A stretch of DNA of 45,421 bases from Candidatus Gottesmanbacteria bacterium GW2011_GWA2_43_14 (lineage in GTDB: Bacteria > Patescibacteriota > Microgenomatia > 2-02-FULL-39-11), in contig LCFP01000011.1 of assembly GCA_000999095.1 (NCBI GenBank), forward strand, positions 1 through 45,421, read 5' to 3'. Both the position numbers and the translations under genes were made by a program. Positions 24,703 through 32,746 of the stretch are shown piece after piece. Each line of letters begins with the position of its first letter. The first letter of the stretch is position 1. The notes under the pieces are model-generated. The model was not told the origin of the DNA. It worked only from the letters and a program-made list of their open reading frames with translations, and ran no database searches.

Positions 24703-26097
24703 TTATATTTTCTTCTTTTGCCCGTTGGAAGTCAAAGGCAAAAATATGGTGAATTCTGATCCCTTCCCCGGAGTACTTGCCACTTGTATTCTGCCTCCGT
24801 GTTGTTTGATGATATCATCTGAAATATAAAGTCCGATGCCGAAACTCGCATCTCCTTTTATCCTGTTTTTTTTAATCTGATAAAAGCGCCCGAAGATTTT
24901 TTGCTGTTCCTCTACCGGGATTCCGATACCGAAGTCGCGGACAGAAATTAATGCCTGTCCGTCCTGAATATCGCTACTGATGACAATTTTTTTACCTTTA
25001 TGGGAATATTTAATGGCATTACTGATCAGATTTTTTAAGACTTGCGCCAGCCGGTCTTTATCGGCAGTTATTCTAACGGGTTTTCCGTTAACATAATCGA
25101 TTTTTGTTTTGGTAGTTATTTTCATGTCACGGACAGTCTCTCTGATTAAGTTGTTTAAACTGAAAGAATGTTTATTTAACGTTAACTTACCTGCCTGGAT
25201 TCTGGTGACATCCAAAAGTTCATAAACTAAATCAGTCATAAAATTAACCTGGGTATCCATCCTGCTAATATAGGTTTTAAATTGGCTTGGTTTGTCATTC
25301 TTTAACTTTTCCCGAATGATCTGAACATATCCCTTAATTGAGGTAAGCGGGGTTTTCAGTTCATGGGATGCGATGGAAATAAATTCATCTTTCCGGTTTT
25401 CTATTTCTTTTTGTTCGGTAATGTCTCTCCAGATTCCGACAAAGTAACGGATGTTGCCCAGATTGTCTTTAATGGGAGTTATGGAATGGGCGACATAAAA
25501 CAGCTGACCGTTTTTCTTCTTGTTGATCATTGTATCCTGGAATGTTTCGCCTCCGGTGATTGTTTTCCACAAGTTATTATAAAAATCCCTGTCATGTTTG
25601 CCTGACTTTATTATTCTCGGTGAATTGCCTATTACCTCCTGCCTGCTGTATTGGGTTATTTTTTCAAAAGCTGGGTTAATATATTCAATAATGCCTTTTT
25701 TATCGGTAATAAAAATAGCCAGTTCAGCCTGCTCAACTGCGCTGTAAAATTTTCTCAATTCTTGTTTGGAATCGCGGAACTTGCTTAGAAACCAACTGAC
25801 CTGGATCCCGATTACCAGGAAAAAAAGCATGCCAATTTCATCGGCATATGAGGCAACTCCGTCGGTCAGAGTATACGGAATAATATAACTTTTTATCATT
25901 ATCAGGCATAAGACGGTTGATAGAAATCCGTAAAAAAATCCTCCATAACCTGCGGCAATAAATATGGCCGGAAAAAAAATCAGATACGGGAATTGACCGC
26001 CTATAAAAGGAATAAGCAGAATTCTTGTAATCGTACATAAGATGACCGATAAAAATGTCAAAAATAGCGCCATCGGTGCACTATAGGTTTTTAACAT
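24703..26097 (-). CDS. PAS-domain sensor histidine kinase
   Basis: A 464-residue kinase: four membrane helices (about 8-105, DUF4118-like), a PAS domain (about 115-230, ITDKKGIIEYINPAFEKITQYSRQE), HisKA with phospho-acceptor H245 (SIASHELKTPLTSI), and HATPase with the N box (NLISNAIKYS, N356 and N360), G1 DFGIGIP and G2 GIGLYIS. All catalytic boxes are intact. No response regulator gene is in the window, so it is an orphan kinase locally. It leads a four-gene minus-strand cluster with SRAP, the DUF5665-like protein and the DsbD-like protein; redox sensing is a guess. Confidence 0.93.
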   Translation of the reverse strand: MLKTYSAPMALFLTFLSVILCTITRILLIPFIGGQFPYLIFFPAIFIAAGYGGFFYGFLSTVLCLIMIKSYIIPYTLTDGVASYADEIGMLFFLVIGIQVSWFLSKFRDSKQELRKFYSAVEQAELAIFITDKKGIIEYINPAFEKITQYSRQEVIGNSPRIIKSGKHDRDFYNNLWKTITGGETFQDTMINKKKNGQLFYVAHSITPIKDNLGNIRYFVGIWRDITEQKEIENRKDEFISIASHELKTPLTSIKGYVQIIREKLKNDKPSQFKTYISRMDTQVNFMTDLVYELLDVTRIQAGKLTLNKHSFSLNNLIRETVRDMKITTKTKIDYVNGKPVRITADKDRLAQVLKNLISNAIKYSHKGKKIVISSDIQDGQALISVRDFGIGIPVEEQQKIFGRFYQIKKNRIKGDASFGIGLYISDDIIKQHGGRIQVASTPGKGSEFTIFLPLTSNGQKKKI

Positions 26098-26229
26098 ACG
26101 AAGTATGTCTGATATAAGTTATAAATACTTAGGAAAAAGGCAGGATGGACTTTATTTTTTTTCGGGAATGAAAGAACCCACTCATACAATATTCCCTTTT
26201 CTTCCGGGTGTCAATTCCACTTGATGAAT

Positions 26230-26235
26230 TATAAT
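26230..26235 (+). promoter_or_regulatory. -10 box (TATAAT), leaderless GTG start for cysS
   Basis: TATAAT, 7 nt, then GTG at 26243. The position of the box supports the GTG as the true start. Confidence 0.55.
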
Positions 26236-26242
26236 ATAAGTT

Positions 26243-27433
26243 GTGCCTGATTTAACTGTTTATGATTCTCTATCCGGCAGGAAAAAAAACTTTACATTCA
26301 AAAAACGTGTGACGGTTTATGTTTGCGGTGTCACTCCATACGATATTACCCATTTGGGTCATGCATTTACTTATGTTTCATTCGATTTGATAATCAGATA
26401 TCTGGAATTTACAGGTATCCAGGTGACATATATTCAGAATGTGACAGATATCGATGATGATATTTTAAGAAAAGCGAAAGCATCAGGCCAGCCCTGGCGA
26501 AAATTGGCCGAAGTAAACTTCGCACGATTTTTGGATGATCTAAGGTGGCTGAACGTCAGGCAGCCGGATTTTTATCCCAGAGCAACTGACCATATCACGG
26601 AAATCATATCCCTGGTTAAGAAACTATTGGCAAAAGGATATGCTTATGAAAAGAACGGAAACGTCTATTTTGAAATTGTTAAAGACACAAGTTACGGTAA
26701 ATTGAGCAAGCTTAACAGGGAACAGATGCTGCCGCTTCTCAAAGAAAGAGGCGGGAACCCACAAGATCCCGATAAGAAAAACCCTTTGGATTTTATCCTT
26801 TGGCGAAAACAAAAAAAAGGAGAACCGGCCTGGGAATCTCCCTGGGGCAATGGCCGGCCCGGCTGGCATATAGAATGTTCGGCTATGAGTTTGAAATATT
26901 TGGGAGTAAATATTGACATGCACGGAGGCGGCGGAGATCTGATTTATCCCCATCATGAATCGGAACTTGCCCAATCTGAAAAAGCCACAAGGGAAACTTT
27001 TGTTAATTTTTGGATGCCTACCGGCATGCTTTATTATCAGGGTGAAAAAATGAGCAAGTCTCTGGGAAACCTGGTTTTTATCTCCGATTTGAAGGAAAAG
27101 TATTCCGCCAACGCGGTCCGGCTGTCACTTTTATCGCACCACTACCGCAAGGAATGGGAATTTCACGAAAATGAAATTACCCGGGCAGAGGAACTTAATA
27201 ATTTATTCAAACAACTATGGTTGAAGCAGTCTTTCGGAGCGAAAGAAATCGACGTCACTCCTTTTAGGAAGAATTTCTTTTCTGCTTTAGATGATGATTT
27301 TAATTCACCAAAAGCGCTTCAGGCTTTGGAGCAAATGGCAACAATTTCAATCAAAACTGGAAAAAATATCACCCCGGCCAAAGCTTTCCTGAATAGAGCC
27401 TTTAACATACTCGGCCTGAGAGTGGAATATTAA
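26243..27433 (+). CDS. cysS: Cysteinyl-tRNA synthetase, short form (MshC-like core motifs)
   Basis: A 396-residue class I synthetase. The zinc/Cys-binding C28 lies in YVCGVTPYD, the HIGH motif is HLGH (37-40), VTDIDDDIL follows, the second zinc Cys is in [10 protein letters not shown], the zinc His is in [10 protein letters not shown], and KMSKSLGN is present. It charges tRNA-Cys. It is 60-70 residues shorter than usual CysS because the C-terminal anticodon-binding part is reduced. CGVTPYD with HLGHA resembles MshC, the related cysteine:glucosaminyl-inositol ligase of mycothiol synthesis. Synthetase is the more likely role, as no mycothiol genes are visible. Confidence 0.85.
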   Translation: MPDLTVYDSLSGRKKNFTFKKRVTVYVCGVTPYDITHLGHAFTYVSFDLIIRYLEFTGIQVTYIQNVTDIDDDILRKAKASGQPWRKLAEVNFARFLDDLRWLNVRQPDFYPRATDHITEIISLVKKLLAKGYAYEKNGNVYFEIVKDTSYGKLSKLNREQMLPLLKERGGNPQDPDKKNPLDFILWRKQKKGEPAWESPWGNGRPGWHIECSAMSLKYLGVNIDMHGGGGDLIYPHHESELAQSEKATRETFVNFWMPTGMLYYQGEKMSKSLGNLVFISDLKEKYSANAVRLSLLSHHYRKEWEFHENEITRAEELNNLFKQLWLKQSFGAKEIDVTPFRKNFFSALDDDFNSPKALQALEQMATISIKTGKNITPAKAFLNRAFNILGLRVEY

Positions 27434-27450
27434 ATTTAGGGAATTGATTT

Positions 27451-27822
27451 ATGTCTGATAATTATTTTAAGGAAATTAAAGAAGAGGCTTCCGATTTTTT
27501 TGAAGATTTTTGGGAACATGTAAGAAAAGGTAAACCTCAAAAAATATTCAAAAAAAGAATTGCTATAAATAACGGTATAAGAACTTCAGTCCGGCCGGCC
27601 TACCTTTTCGCTGAAAGAATCGACAATTTATTGAAATTATTATTCGGTGCTTCAATTGTTTTGTCAGCTTTTACTTCCTCATTTTTGGGATTTCCGACAC
27701 TTTCCAAATTTCTTGAAGTGCTGATTTTTACCCTCTACGGCAGAATAATCATGTTTACCATCGGTATCAGCTATTTAACAATCGCACTTTGGAAACTGAT
27801 GCATATAACAGATCAGCGTTGA
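27451..27822 (+). CDS. Small membrane protein of unknown function
   Basis: A 123-residue protein with an acidic N-terminus (YFKEIKEEASDFFEDFWEHV), a basic middle, and two hydrophobic helices (about 60-78 and 88-113). It starts 17 nt after cysS with AGGGAAT upstream, so it is probably co-transcribed. No family is recognised. Confidence 0.65.
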   Translation: MSDNYFKEIKEEASDFFEDFWEHVRKGKPQKIFKKRIAINNGIRTSVRPAYLFAERIDNLLKLLFGASIVLSAFTSSFLGFPTLSKFLEVLIFTLYGRIIMFTIGISYLTIALWKLMHITDQR

Positions 27823-27866
27823 GTGCATGAGGTTTGACTCTTTCCAAAAGTTTTTTTGGAGAGGAT

Positions 27867-28187
27867 TCAGGAAACTGCAGGGATTCTATAAGTTAAATTC
27901 TTCCTTAGTTCAGAAGCGGCAAAATTTAGCCTTTTTTCAAACTTTTTCAAGTCTTTATCGGATTCGATACCATCCAAAAGATCATAACATAAAGGGCATA
28001 ATTCTCTTCTGTTATGTATATAAAAGGAAAAGACCTTCCCGTCACTTAATGATTTCAGTATTCTTTCAAGATTATCCGTCTGCTGTTTAATTGCTCCGGG
28101 TATATGAGGAATTTGTGATTCCCAGAAAGAACCCCATTTATGCCGTTTGCACAATTCGCAAATTTTAATTGCTTCATTCATTACCAT
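27867..28187 (-). CDS. Putative zinc-binding protein with two CxxC pairs
   Basis: A 106-residue protein with C10-x2-C13 (ICELCKRHKW) and C64-x2-C67 (ELCPLCYDLL), consistent with a four-Cys zinc site, and a helical, charged remainder. Trp/His residues lie between the pairs. No family is recognised. It sits between the small membrane protein gene (convergent) and tRNA-Asn (divergent), just outside the proposed integrative element. Confidence 0.6.
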   Translation of the reverse strand: MVMNEAIKICELCKRHKWGSFWESQIPHIPGAIKQQTDNLERILKSLSDGKVFSFYIHNRRELCPLCYDLLDGIESDKDLKKFEKRLNFAASELRKNLTYRIPAVS

Positions 28188-28251
28188 AAATCTATCTGAA
28201 TAAAATTTAATTTATATTATTATCAGGTAAGTCTTGGAAAAGAATATCGGT

Positions 28252-29883
28252 CTATTGAAAGGATGGATTTAATTTAGAGTAAATGGTAAAATCCTTGCTG
28301 TATCTTAATAGGTCAATATTCCCCTGTAGCTCAACGGTAGAGCGGCTTCCTGTTAAGAAGAAGGTTGTAGGTTCGAATCCTACCGGGGGAGCACTACAAG
28401 TCTTAATATAACCTAAGTTTTGTCGCACTAGGACACTAAAAAGCGGTGATAGCACGGTGTTGGAAATCGCCTTATCCTTCACGAAAAACTTCTCAAAGAA
28501 GAACCGGATATAATGCCTTTTCAGGAAATCAGGCGCGTCTATATAAGTCTGATATATATTCCGGGATAATGCCAGCACTTCATCGATAAACGTCACGTCA
28601 AGCTGTCTTTTCTGATCCAATTCTGCAATTCTGCCGTCCAATGCGGTAATGTGAGATTCTATTTGTATGTGTTTTCGTCTAAAAATTTCCCGGCCTATTG
28701 TGTTGTCCAATAATCTATCTTCCAATCTATCCCGTTTTAACTCTAGGGCTTTCTTTTGATTCAGAATTCCCTTTTTTTGTTTAGTAATATTTTGCCTGTT
28801 AACATCTAAAAATTCTTTAGCCTTAATCCTGATAGCTTCAATAAATACCGGTGAAAATTCCAATTGTGTAAACTGGAATTCAACCTGTTTCTCAAGTTCC
28901 TCCATTTGAACATATCTAGACTTGCACCCGCCACGTTTAGCGCAATGGTAATATGCAATTTTCCCGCCGCGTCTTGCCAATTTCTTTTCGTTATAATGCC
29001 ATTCTGCGGTATAGCGGAGTTTGCAATCGTCACAAAATATAAATTGCCTGAGTAAGAAATCATGTTTTCTTTGCCGGAGCATAAAGCCTCTATGTTTAGC
29101 AAGGATATATTGGTTAAGGAGATATGTTGGTTTATCAATTAACGGTTCATGGTTGCCGATTTTCTCCATATCATTCCATCGCATCAAACCATAATAAAAA
29201 GGATTTGTCAGTAAATTATGGACGACACTGAATTGAAGCGTTTTCCCTGTTCGGGAGCGCAAACCTTTCTCAAATAACCATTGTTGTAGTTTCTTAACAG
29301 TATAATTTCCAGTTGAGAATAATATAATTCCTTCTTTTACCAATTGGCCTTTCAAGGGATCAACAACCACGATACCTTTTCCCAATTCATTCTTCACATT
29401 CTCATATCCCAATGGCGCCCAACCCGGCCACCAGCCCTCCAACCATTTTTGGTTTAGTCCTTTCTTTGTTTTTCTACTTAAATCTCTTGAATAAAAAGCA
29501 TTTACTCCTGCCAGAACCGTATCTAATAATCTACCTTCCGGTGATTCATCTAGCATTGGTTGTGTAACTGAAAGCAGACAGACACCCAATTTACTAAGTT
29601 TTTCTCTTACCAAGAAATGATCTGTTTCATTTCGAGCAAACCTATCAGTGTGCCAAACAATGATTGCGTCAACCGAATGTTCTTCACATTGATTTAACAT
29701 TTCTTGAAATCCCGGCCGATCGATGGCGGTTGCAGTTTCACCTTCATCTGAAAAAATATCCACGACTTGATGGTTAAGTTTTTTAGCGTATTCAATACAA
29801 GATTTTTTCTGCGCGGAAATTGAATAGCCGAATTTAGCCTGTTCTTCTGTTGAAACTCGAACATAGATATAGCAGGACTTCAT
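28252..29883 (-). CDS. Large serine recombinase (integrase) reading through tRNA-Asn
   Basis: A 543-codon ORF. The resolvase domain has YVRVSTEEQ with catalytic S11, and HTDRFARN. The Recombinase domain follows (GWAPLGYENV, LLTNPFYYG), then a zinc beta-ribbon with Cys pairs (FCDDCKLRY, HCAKRGGCKSRY) and a coiled coil (about 370-430), the full layout of serine integrases. The last 46 or so codons are the antisense of tRNA-Asn and flanking DNA, so they are not native. Rejoining the proposed element ends would give a stop three codons past the crossover core, about 493 residues, the usual length. It integrates circular DNA at an attachment site. Confidence 0.92.
   Translation of the reverse strand: MKSCYIYVRVSTEEQAKFGYSISAQKKSCIEYAKKLNHQVVDIFSDEGETATAIDRPGFQEMLNQCEEHSVDAIIVWHTDRFARNETDHFLVREKLSKLGVCLLSVTQPMLDESPEGRLLDTVLAGVNAFYSRDLSRKTKKGLNQKWLEGWWPGWAPLGYENVKNELGKGIVVVDPLKGQLVKEGIILFSTGNYTVKKLQQWLFEKGLRSRTGKTLQFSVVHNLLTNPFYYGLMRWNDMEKIGNHEPLIDKPTYLLNQYILAKHRGFMLRQRKHDFLLRQFIFCDDCKLRYTAEWHYNEKKLARRGGKIAYYHCAKRGGCKSRYVQMEELEKQVEFQFTQLEFSPVFIEAIRIKAKEFLDVNRQNITKQKKGILNQKKALELKRDRLEDRLLDNTIGREIFRRKHIQIESHITALDGRIAELDQKRQLDVTFIDEVLALSRNIYQTYIDAPDFLKRHYIRFFFEKFFVKDKAISNTVLSPLFSVLVRQNLGYIKTCSAPPVGFEPTTFFLTGSRSTVELQGNIDLLRYSKDFTIYSKLNPSFQ
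28320..28391 (+). tRNA. tRNA-Asn (anticodon GTT)
   Basis: Acceptor TCCCCTG pairs with CGGGGGA (28384-28390), discriminator G at 28391. The D-arm is GCTC/GAGC, the anticodon stem GCTTC/GAAGA (one G-A mismatch at the top) with loop CTGTTAA reading GTT, and the T-arm GTAGG-TTCGAAT-CCTAC. CCA is not encoded. TAAAAT at 28287-28292 is the likely -10 box. The serine recombinase is transcribed toward it, so antisense transcription is expected. It is the landmark of the integration site. Confidence 0.95.
28403..28414. repeat. Candidate attachment core, left end
   Basis: TTAATATAACCT, 11 nt past the 3' end of tRNA-Asn and inside the read-through part of the recombinase ORF. The same 12 bp occur at 45132-45143. 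Confidence 0.6.
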
Positions 29884-29891
29884 AGATTATT

Positions 29892-29945
29892 TTTAATACA
29901 AACCGTAAAAAATTGCGGGTTTAATACAAACCCGTTTGTTAATAC
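29892..29945. repeat. Direct repeats upstream of the serine recombinase
   Basis: TTTAATACAAACC occurs at 29892-29904 and 29920-29932 (28-bp period), with a third partial TTAATAC at 29939-29945. The middle copy lies in a perfect hairpin CGGGTTT-AATAC-AAACCCG (29916-29934). The array lies directly in front of the recombinase ATG (29883), where a repressor or accessory protein would bind. Confidence 0.6.
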
Positions 29946-29959
29946 TCAAGATTAAATTC

Positions 29960-30718
29960 TTATTGAAGTTCAATCTTTGCCGGTTTTCCAAAAGAAGCAA
30001 GCGGTTTATAGTGCAAAACCAAATAATCAGTTGCATCATCCGGGACAGCAAATAATAAATCGCCGGTAATAATTCCTTCCGGAGATAAAGCTGTCATTGA
30101 TTCACCGGATAGTTTATTCAAGCCAATACCGGCAGATATAGCCTCACTTCTTTGCACTCCGTTGGCATCCTCTAATTTGAAATCCCAAAAACCGGACAAC
30201 CTGAGATCATTTGTCCCGTGATTTACCAAAGTGACATTAACAACAACAAACACGTCACCCGGATTTCTCGGTTTATCGAACTGGTTTGAGCTATGCCAGT
30301 CAATCACTTTACTGTTTACCTTCATACCGATAACACCCCTTTGGATTGCATCGCCAATCTTAAATATTTCTTGTTCAAGCGTTGGTGACAGCGTGATAGT
30401 AGTGTTTGTTTTAGTTGTTGTCAGTGTGTTTAATTCTTGGTCAGAAAGGAACAAAGGTCTTAGGGATGAAGTAATTACAAATATGCCTATTACCACAAAA
30501 AATTTGACTATTCCCGATAAATCAAATTTCAACAAATCTTTAATTTTATTCCAGGATGGGGGAAAGATTATTAATCCCGATAGTAAATAAGCTATACGAA
30601 CAGGTGGCGTTGTAAAATTCCCAAATAAGAATGACAACAGAAATATAAGTCCCAAAAACCATCCAAAAACAATTCCTAAAGTTATCTTTTTTATTAGTTT
30701 CTGTTCAGTTTTATCCAT
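29960..30718 (-). CDS. Membrane protein with extracytoplasmic DUF4352-like domain
   Basis: A 252-residue protein: charged N-terminus, membrane helices at about 11-33, 38-55 and 68-88, and a soluble domain from about 110. That domain contains DVFVVVNVTLVNHGTNDL, WDFKLEDANGV, SPEGIITGDLLFAVPDDA and YLVLHYKP, the beta-sandwich pattern of DUF4352 (telomeric-repeat-like immunoprotective domain). Such domains often occur on lipoproteins and membrane proteins of mobile elements. It is 25 nt downstream of the tyrosine recombinase gene and probably co-transcribed. Function is unknown. Confidence 0.7.
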   Translation of the reverse strand: MDKTEQKLIKKITLGIVFGWFLGLIFLLSFLFGNFTTPPVRIAYLLSGLIIFPPSWNKIKDLLKFDLSGIVKFFVVIGIFVITSSLRPLFLSDQELNTLTTTKTNTTITLSPTLEQEIFKIGDAIQRGVIGMKVNSKVIDWHSSNQFDKPRNPGDVFVVVNVTLVNHGTNDLRLSGFWDFKLEDANGVQRSEAISAGIGLNKLSGESMTALSPEGIITGDLLFAVPDDATDYLVLHYKPLASFGKPAKIELQ

Positions 30719-30743
30719 ATTTCACCTCCAGACGGACAGATAT

Positions 30744-31649
30744 TTAGAGCAGTTGGACAGCTTTTTCTAAATCCTGTGATTCTACATTCAGATAAACAGA
30801 GGTTGTTTCGAGTTTTCGATGTCCCAGCAAGTGTTGAATTGTGGCAATATCAACGCCGCGCCGTCGCAACGTAACACCGACGGTATGCCGGAGAATATGT
30901 GGCCCCCATTTCTTTTTCTCAATACCGGCAGCGTGGAGATAATGTTTAACCAGATAATAAACTGTGTTTTGACGCATTTGTTGAAGATTTTTACTTAGGA
31001 AAACGTATTGTTCTGGTTTTAATTCCTGCCTTTTGCCAAGATAAGTCTTTATTGCAAACAGAACTTTCAGATTCACCGGCACAAGATTTTCATCACCGCC
31101 TTTTCTTTTAACTCGGATGTAACCCGTCCCTTTTGTTCGGAACTCAATTTCTTTGACTTTCAGATTGATAAGTTCAGACACGCGGATACCTGTCCCAAGG
31201 AATAATTTCAATATTGCCAAATCCCGATCTCGGTAAAAAGGAGTCGCGGTTTCTTTGACTGTTGTTATAAGTCTTACCTGTTCATCTTCTGAAAGATAAC
31301 TGATTGCAGTTGAGTGATTTTTAGGGGATTTGATTTCAGATGCCGGATTATTTTTAACCTTATTCCGTTTCAGCAAAAAGTTAAAGAAAGATTTGATACA
31401 GGCTAATTTCCGATTCATGTTTGCAGTAGAACCATTTTTTGAGTGGTTTTTAACTTCAAGCAGAAAATCCTCTATGTCTTTTTGCGTAATAGCAGAAGCA
31501 TCAAAGATACTGCGTTTTTCAAGAAAAGGCAGGAATTTACCCAGCAGATCGTGGAGATAGGCAAGTTTGGTTTTTGAAGAAGCGTTTTCTAAATCGTATT
31601 TATACGATAGAAATTCGACTATCTGATTATGCAGACTGTTTTTCTTCAT
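30744..31649 (-). CDS. Tyrosine recombinase (XerC/D-like phage integrase family)
   Basis: A 301-residue recombinase with an N-terminal SAM-like core-binding domain (10-100) and the catalytic domain with R156 (GTGIRVSEL), K183 region, H251 and R254 (HILRHTVG), H277 (LLGHRKL) and nucleophile Y286 (TTSVYLNV). All six catalytic positions are present. Its ATG overlaps the stop of the excisionase-like gene (ATGA), so the two are translationally coupled. It may resolve dimers, move a nested unit, or be a second integrase; the serine recombinase is the better candidate for element insertion. Confidence 0.93.
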   Translation of the reverse strand: MKKNSLHNQIVEFLSYKYDLENASSKTKLAYLHDLLGKFLPFLEKRSIFDASAITQKDIEDFLLEVKNHSKNGSTANMNRKLACIKSFFNFLLKRNKVKNNPASEIKSPKNHSTAISYLSEDEQVRLITTVKETATPFYRDRDLAILKLFLGTGIRVSELINLKVKEIEFRTKGTGYIRVKRKGGDENLVPVNLKVLFAIKTYLGKRQELKPEQYVFLSKNLQQMRQNTVYYLVKHYLHAAGIEKKKWGPHILRHTVGVTLRRRGVDIATIQHLLGHRKLETTSVYLNVESQDLEKAVQLL

Positions 31650-31825
31650 ATTACGTTTTGTTTCTTAAATTTCTTCTCAATGTCGGAAAGGCGCACCCTG
31701 AACGCGCGGCCTATGCGAAACGCCGGGATTTGTCCGGAACGAATCCAACGGCGAAGCGTAGCCTGACTGACTTTAAGCAGTGCGGCAGTTTCTTGTAACG
31801 TTAATATTTGTTCTTCTGTATTCAT
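31646..31825 (-). CDS. Excisionase-like HTH DNA-binding protein, 59 aa
   Basis: A 59-residue protein with the HTH_17/excisionase pattern: LTLQETAALLKVSQATLRRW, then IRSGQIPAFRIGR and RVRLSDIEKK, i.e. a winged MerR-like helix-turn-helix. GGAG lies 7 nt before the ATG. Its stop overlaps the start of the tyrosine recombinase (ATGA), the usual xis-int linkage. It probably bends DNA at the recombination site and may also act as a regulator of the divergent intergenic region, which contains a 13-bp inverted repeat. Confidence 0.88.
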   Translation of the reverse strand: MNTEEQILTLQETAALLKVSQATLRRWIRSGQIPAFRIGRAFRVRLSDIEKKFKKQNVI

Positions 31826-31841
31826 TTTTTTCTCCCGATTT

Positions 31842-31970
31842 AATAGCTGTTTAATCTAATAAAAATATGTTGGTCTTTCCTCTTATTGACACCTATGTTC
31901 GGTAATGTAAACTTACAATTGTTAATACTTAGGTCGAAATTAAGGCTATCCGTTGCGTTAAACAGCTATT
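31842..31970. repeat. 13-bp inverted repeat in front of the excisionase-like gene
   Basis: AATAGCTGTTTAA (31842-31854) and TTAAACAGCTATT (31958-31970) are perfect inverted copies about 100 bp apart. The enclosed DNA contains TTGACA (about 31886). No gene is seen between 31826 and 32208, so this region may hold a recombination site, operator or promoter. Confidence 0.6.
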
Positions 31971-32128
31971 TAATTCAAATAAACTTTTTATTTCCTCTTT
32001 GTTTTCAACCGTTTCATTTTTAAACCTCTTTTTATGCACCTACTGAGACTTTTTCTATTCTCACGTTGAAATAACCGGGCAAACGTTTCCGTAATAGATT
32101 CCTCATGCAGAATAATTTTTGTCCCGTT

Positions 32129-32177
32129 ATGGTGATACGGTATCGATAGGGTATGGTGATAGTATCGATACGGTATC
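32129..32177. repeat. Tandem iteron-like repeats with TATCGATA palindromes
   Basis: Two copies of ATGGTGATA followed by GTATCGATA (32129-32148 and 32153-32170), the first with a 2-nt spacer, then a partial CGGTATC (32171-32177). Each copy contains palindrome TATCGATA. The array sits in the 380-bp stretch without a convincing gene between the excisionase-like gene and the next minus-strand gene. Confidence 0.65.
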
Positions 32178-32208
32178 AGGAACACCGCTATTTTGTTTGA
32201 TAATCTCC

Positions 32209-32547
32209 TTAGGTTTTTTTACCCCAAGCATATATAGAGCCTCCTATAGTTAATTGGTTAATAATCATCTGTTTGGCCTTGCTTTCAAACCGCCATTCAT
32301 CAGTTACCTTTAATACACAATCCCGGCATACCCACCGATATCTTCTCCAATCGATTACCCATCGGCCAGCTTTAACTGACCAGTGGCTTTTGCAGTGGTG
32401 ATTGAAAAATAACCAAGAACCGAGCAATCGTTTAACTTTCTGGCAAAATCCGCAGACTTTACCTTGTTTTTTTCTAGTCTTGATGCGGATATGGTTGTTA
32501 AAACAGACTTGCAACATATTGATTTTTGTCCGCAACCCCTGTTTCAT
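32209..32547 (-). CDS. Putative zinc-binding protein of the element
   Basis: A 112-residue basic protein with three potential metal-binding groups: C32-x2-C35 (VCGFCQK), HHC at 50-52 with H55, and C74-x2-C77 (VCRDCVLK). The layout suggests one or two structural zinc ions and possibly nucleic-acid binding. No family is recognised. An in-frame ATG at 32517 is an alternative start. The 180 bp upstream have no gene but contain an inverted repeat at 32560-32618. Confidence 0.5.
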   Translation of the reverse strand: MKQGLRTKINMLQVCFNNHIRIKTRKKQGKVCGFCQKVKRLLGSWLFFNHHCKSHWSVKAGRWVIDWRRYRWVCRDCVLKVTDEWRFESKAKQMIINQLTIGGSIYAWGKKT

Positions 32548-32559
32548 CGTGGCTAAACT

Positions 32560-32618
32560 CAGCTTCGGGTAACATTGGTAGTAGTATCATTCATCGTTTC
32601 TGTTTATTGCCGAAGCTG
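32560..32618. repeat. 9-bp inverted repeat in the leader of the zinc-binding protein gene
   Basis: CAGCTTCGG (32560-32568) and CCGAAGCTG (32610-32618) are perfect complements 41 nt apart, directly upstream of the ATG at 32547 on the minus strand. They could form an RNA stem in the leader or a protein-binding site. Confidence 0.45.
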
Positions 32619-32718
32619 TGTCTGTGCCTGAAACCATTTTGGTTGTGTTTTAGAAATTTTTATGATATTTTTTCCACTGAAAAGGCCTTGTTTAACAGCG
32701 GGACTTTTTCAGGAATAA

Positions 32719-32746
32719 GGGCGGAGTATCTTACCGATCTCCGCCC
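32719..32746 (-). terminator. Hairpin at the end of the OB-fold-like gene
   Basis: An 8-bp GC-rich stem GGGCGGAG/CTCCGCCC with a 12-nt loop, overlapping the stop codon region of the gene ending at 32731 and followed on the minus strand by TTATTCC. It has only a weak U-tract, so it is an imperfect intrinsic terminator. Confidence 0.45.

Noticed and set aside
31988..32185. 65-codon minus-strand ORF with repeated IPY-YHH
   Set aside because: Its N-terminus is just the translation of the iteron-like DNA repeats, the start would be GTG about 20 nt from the nearest Shine-Dalgarno, and no domain is visible.
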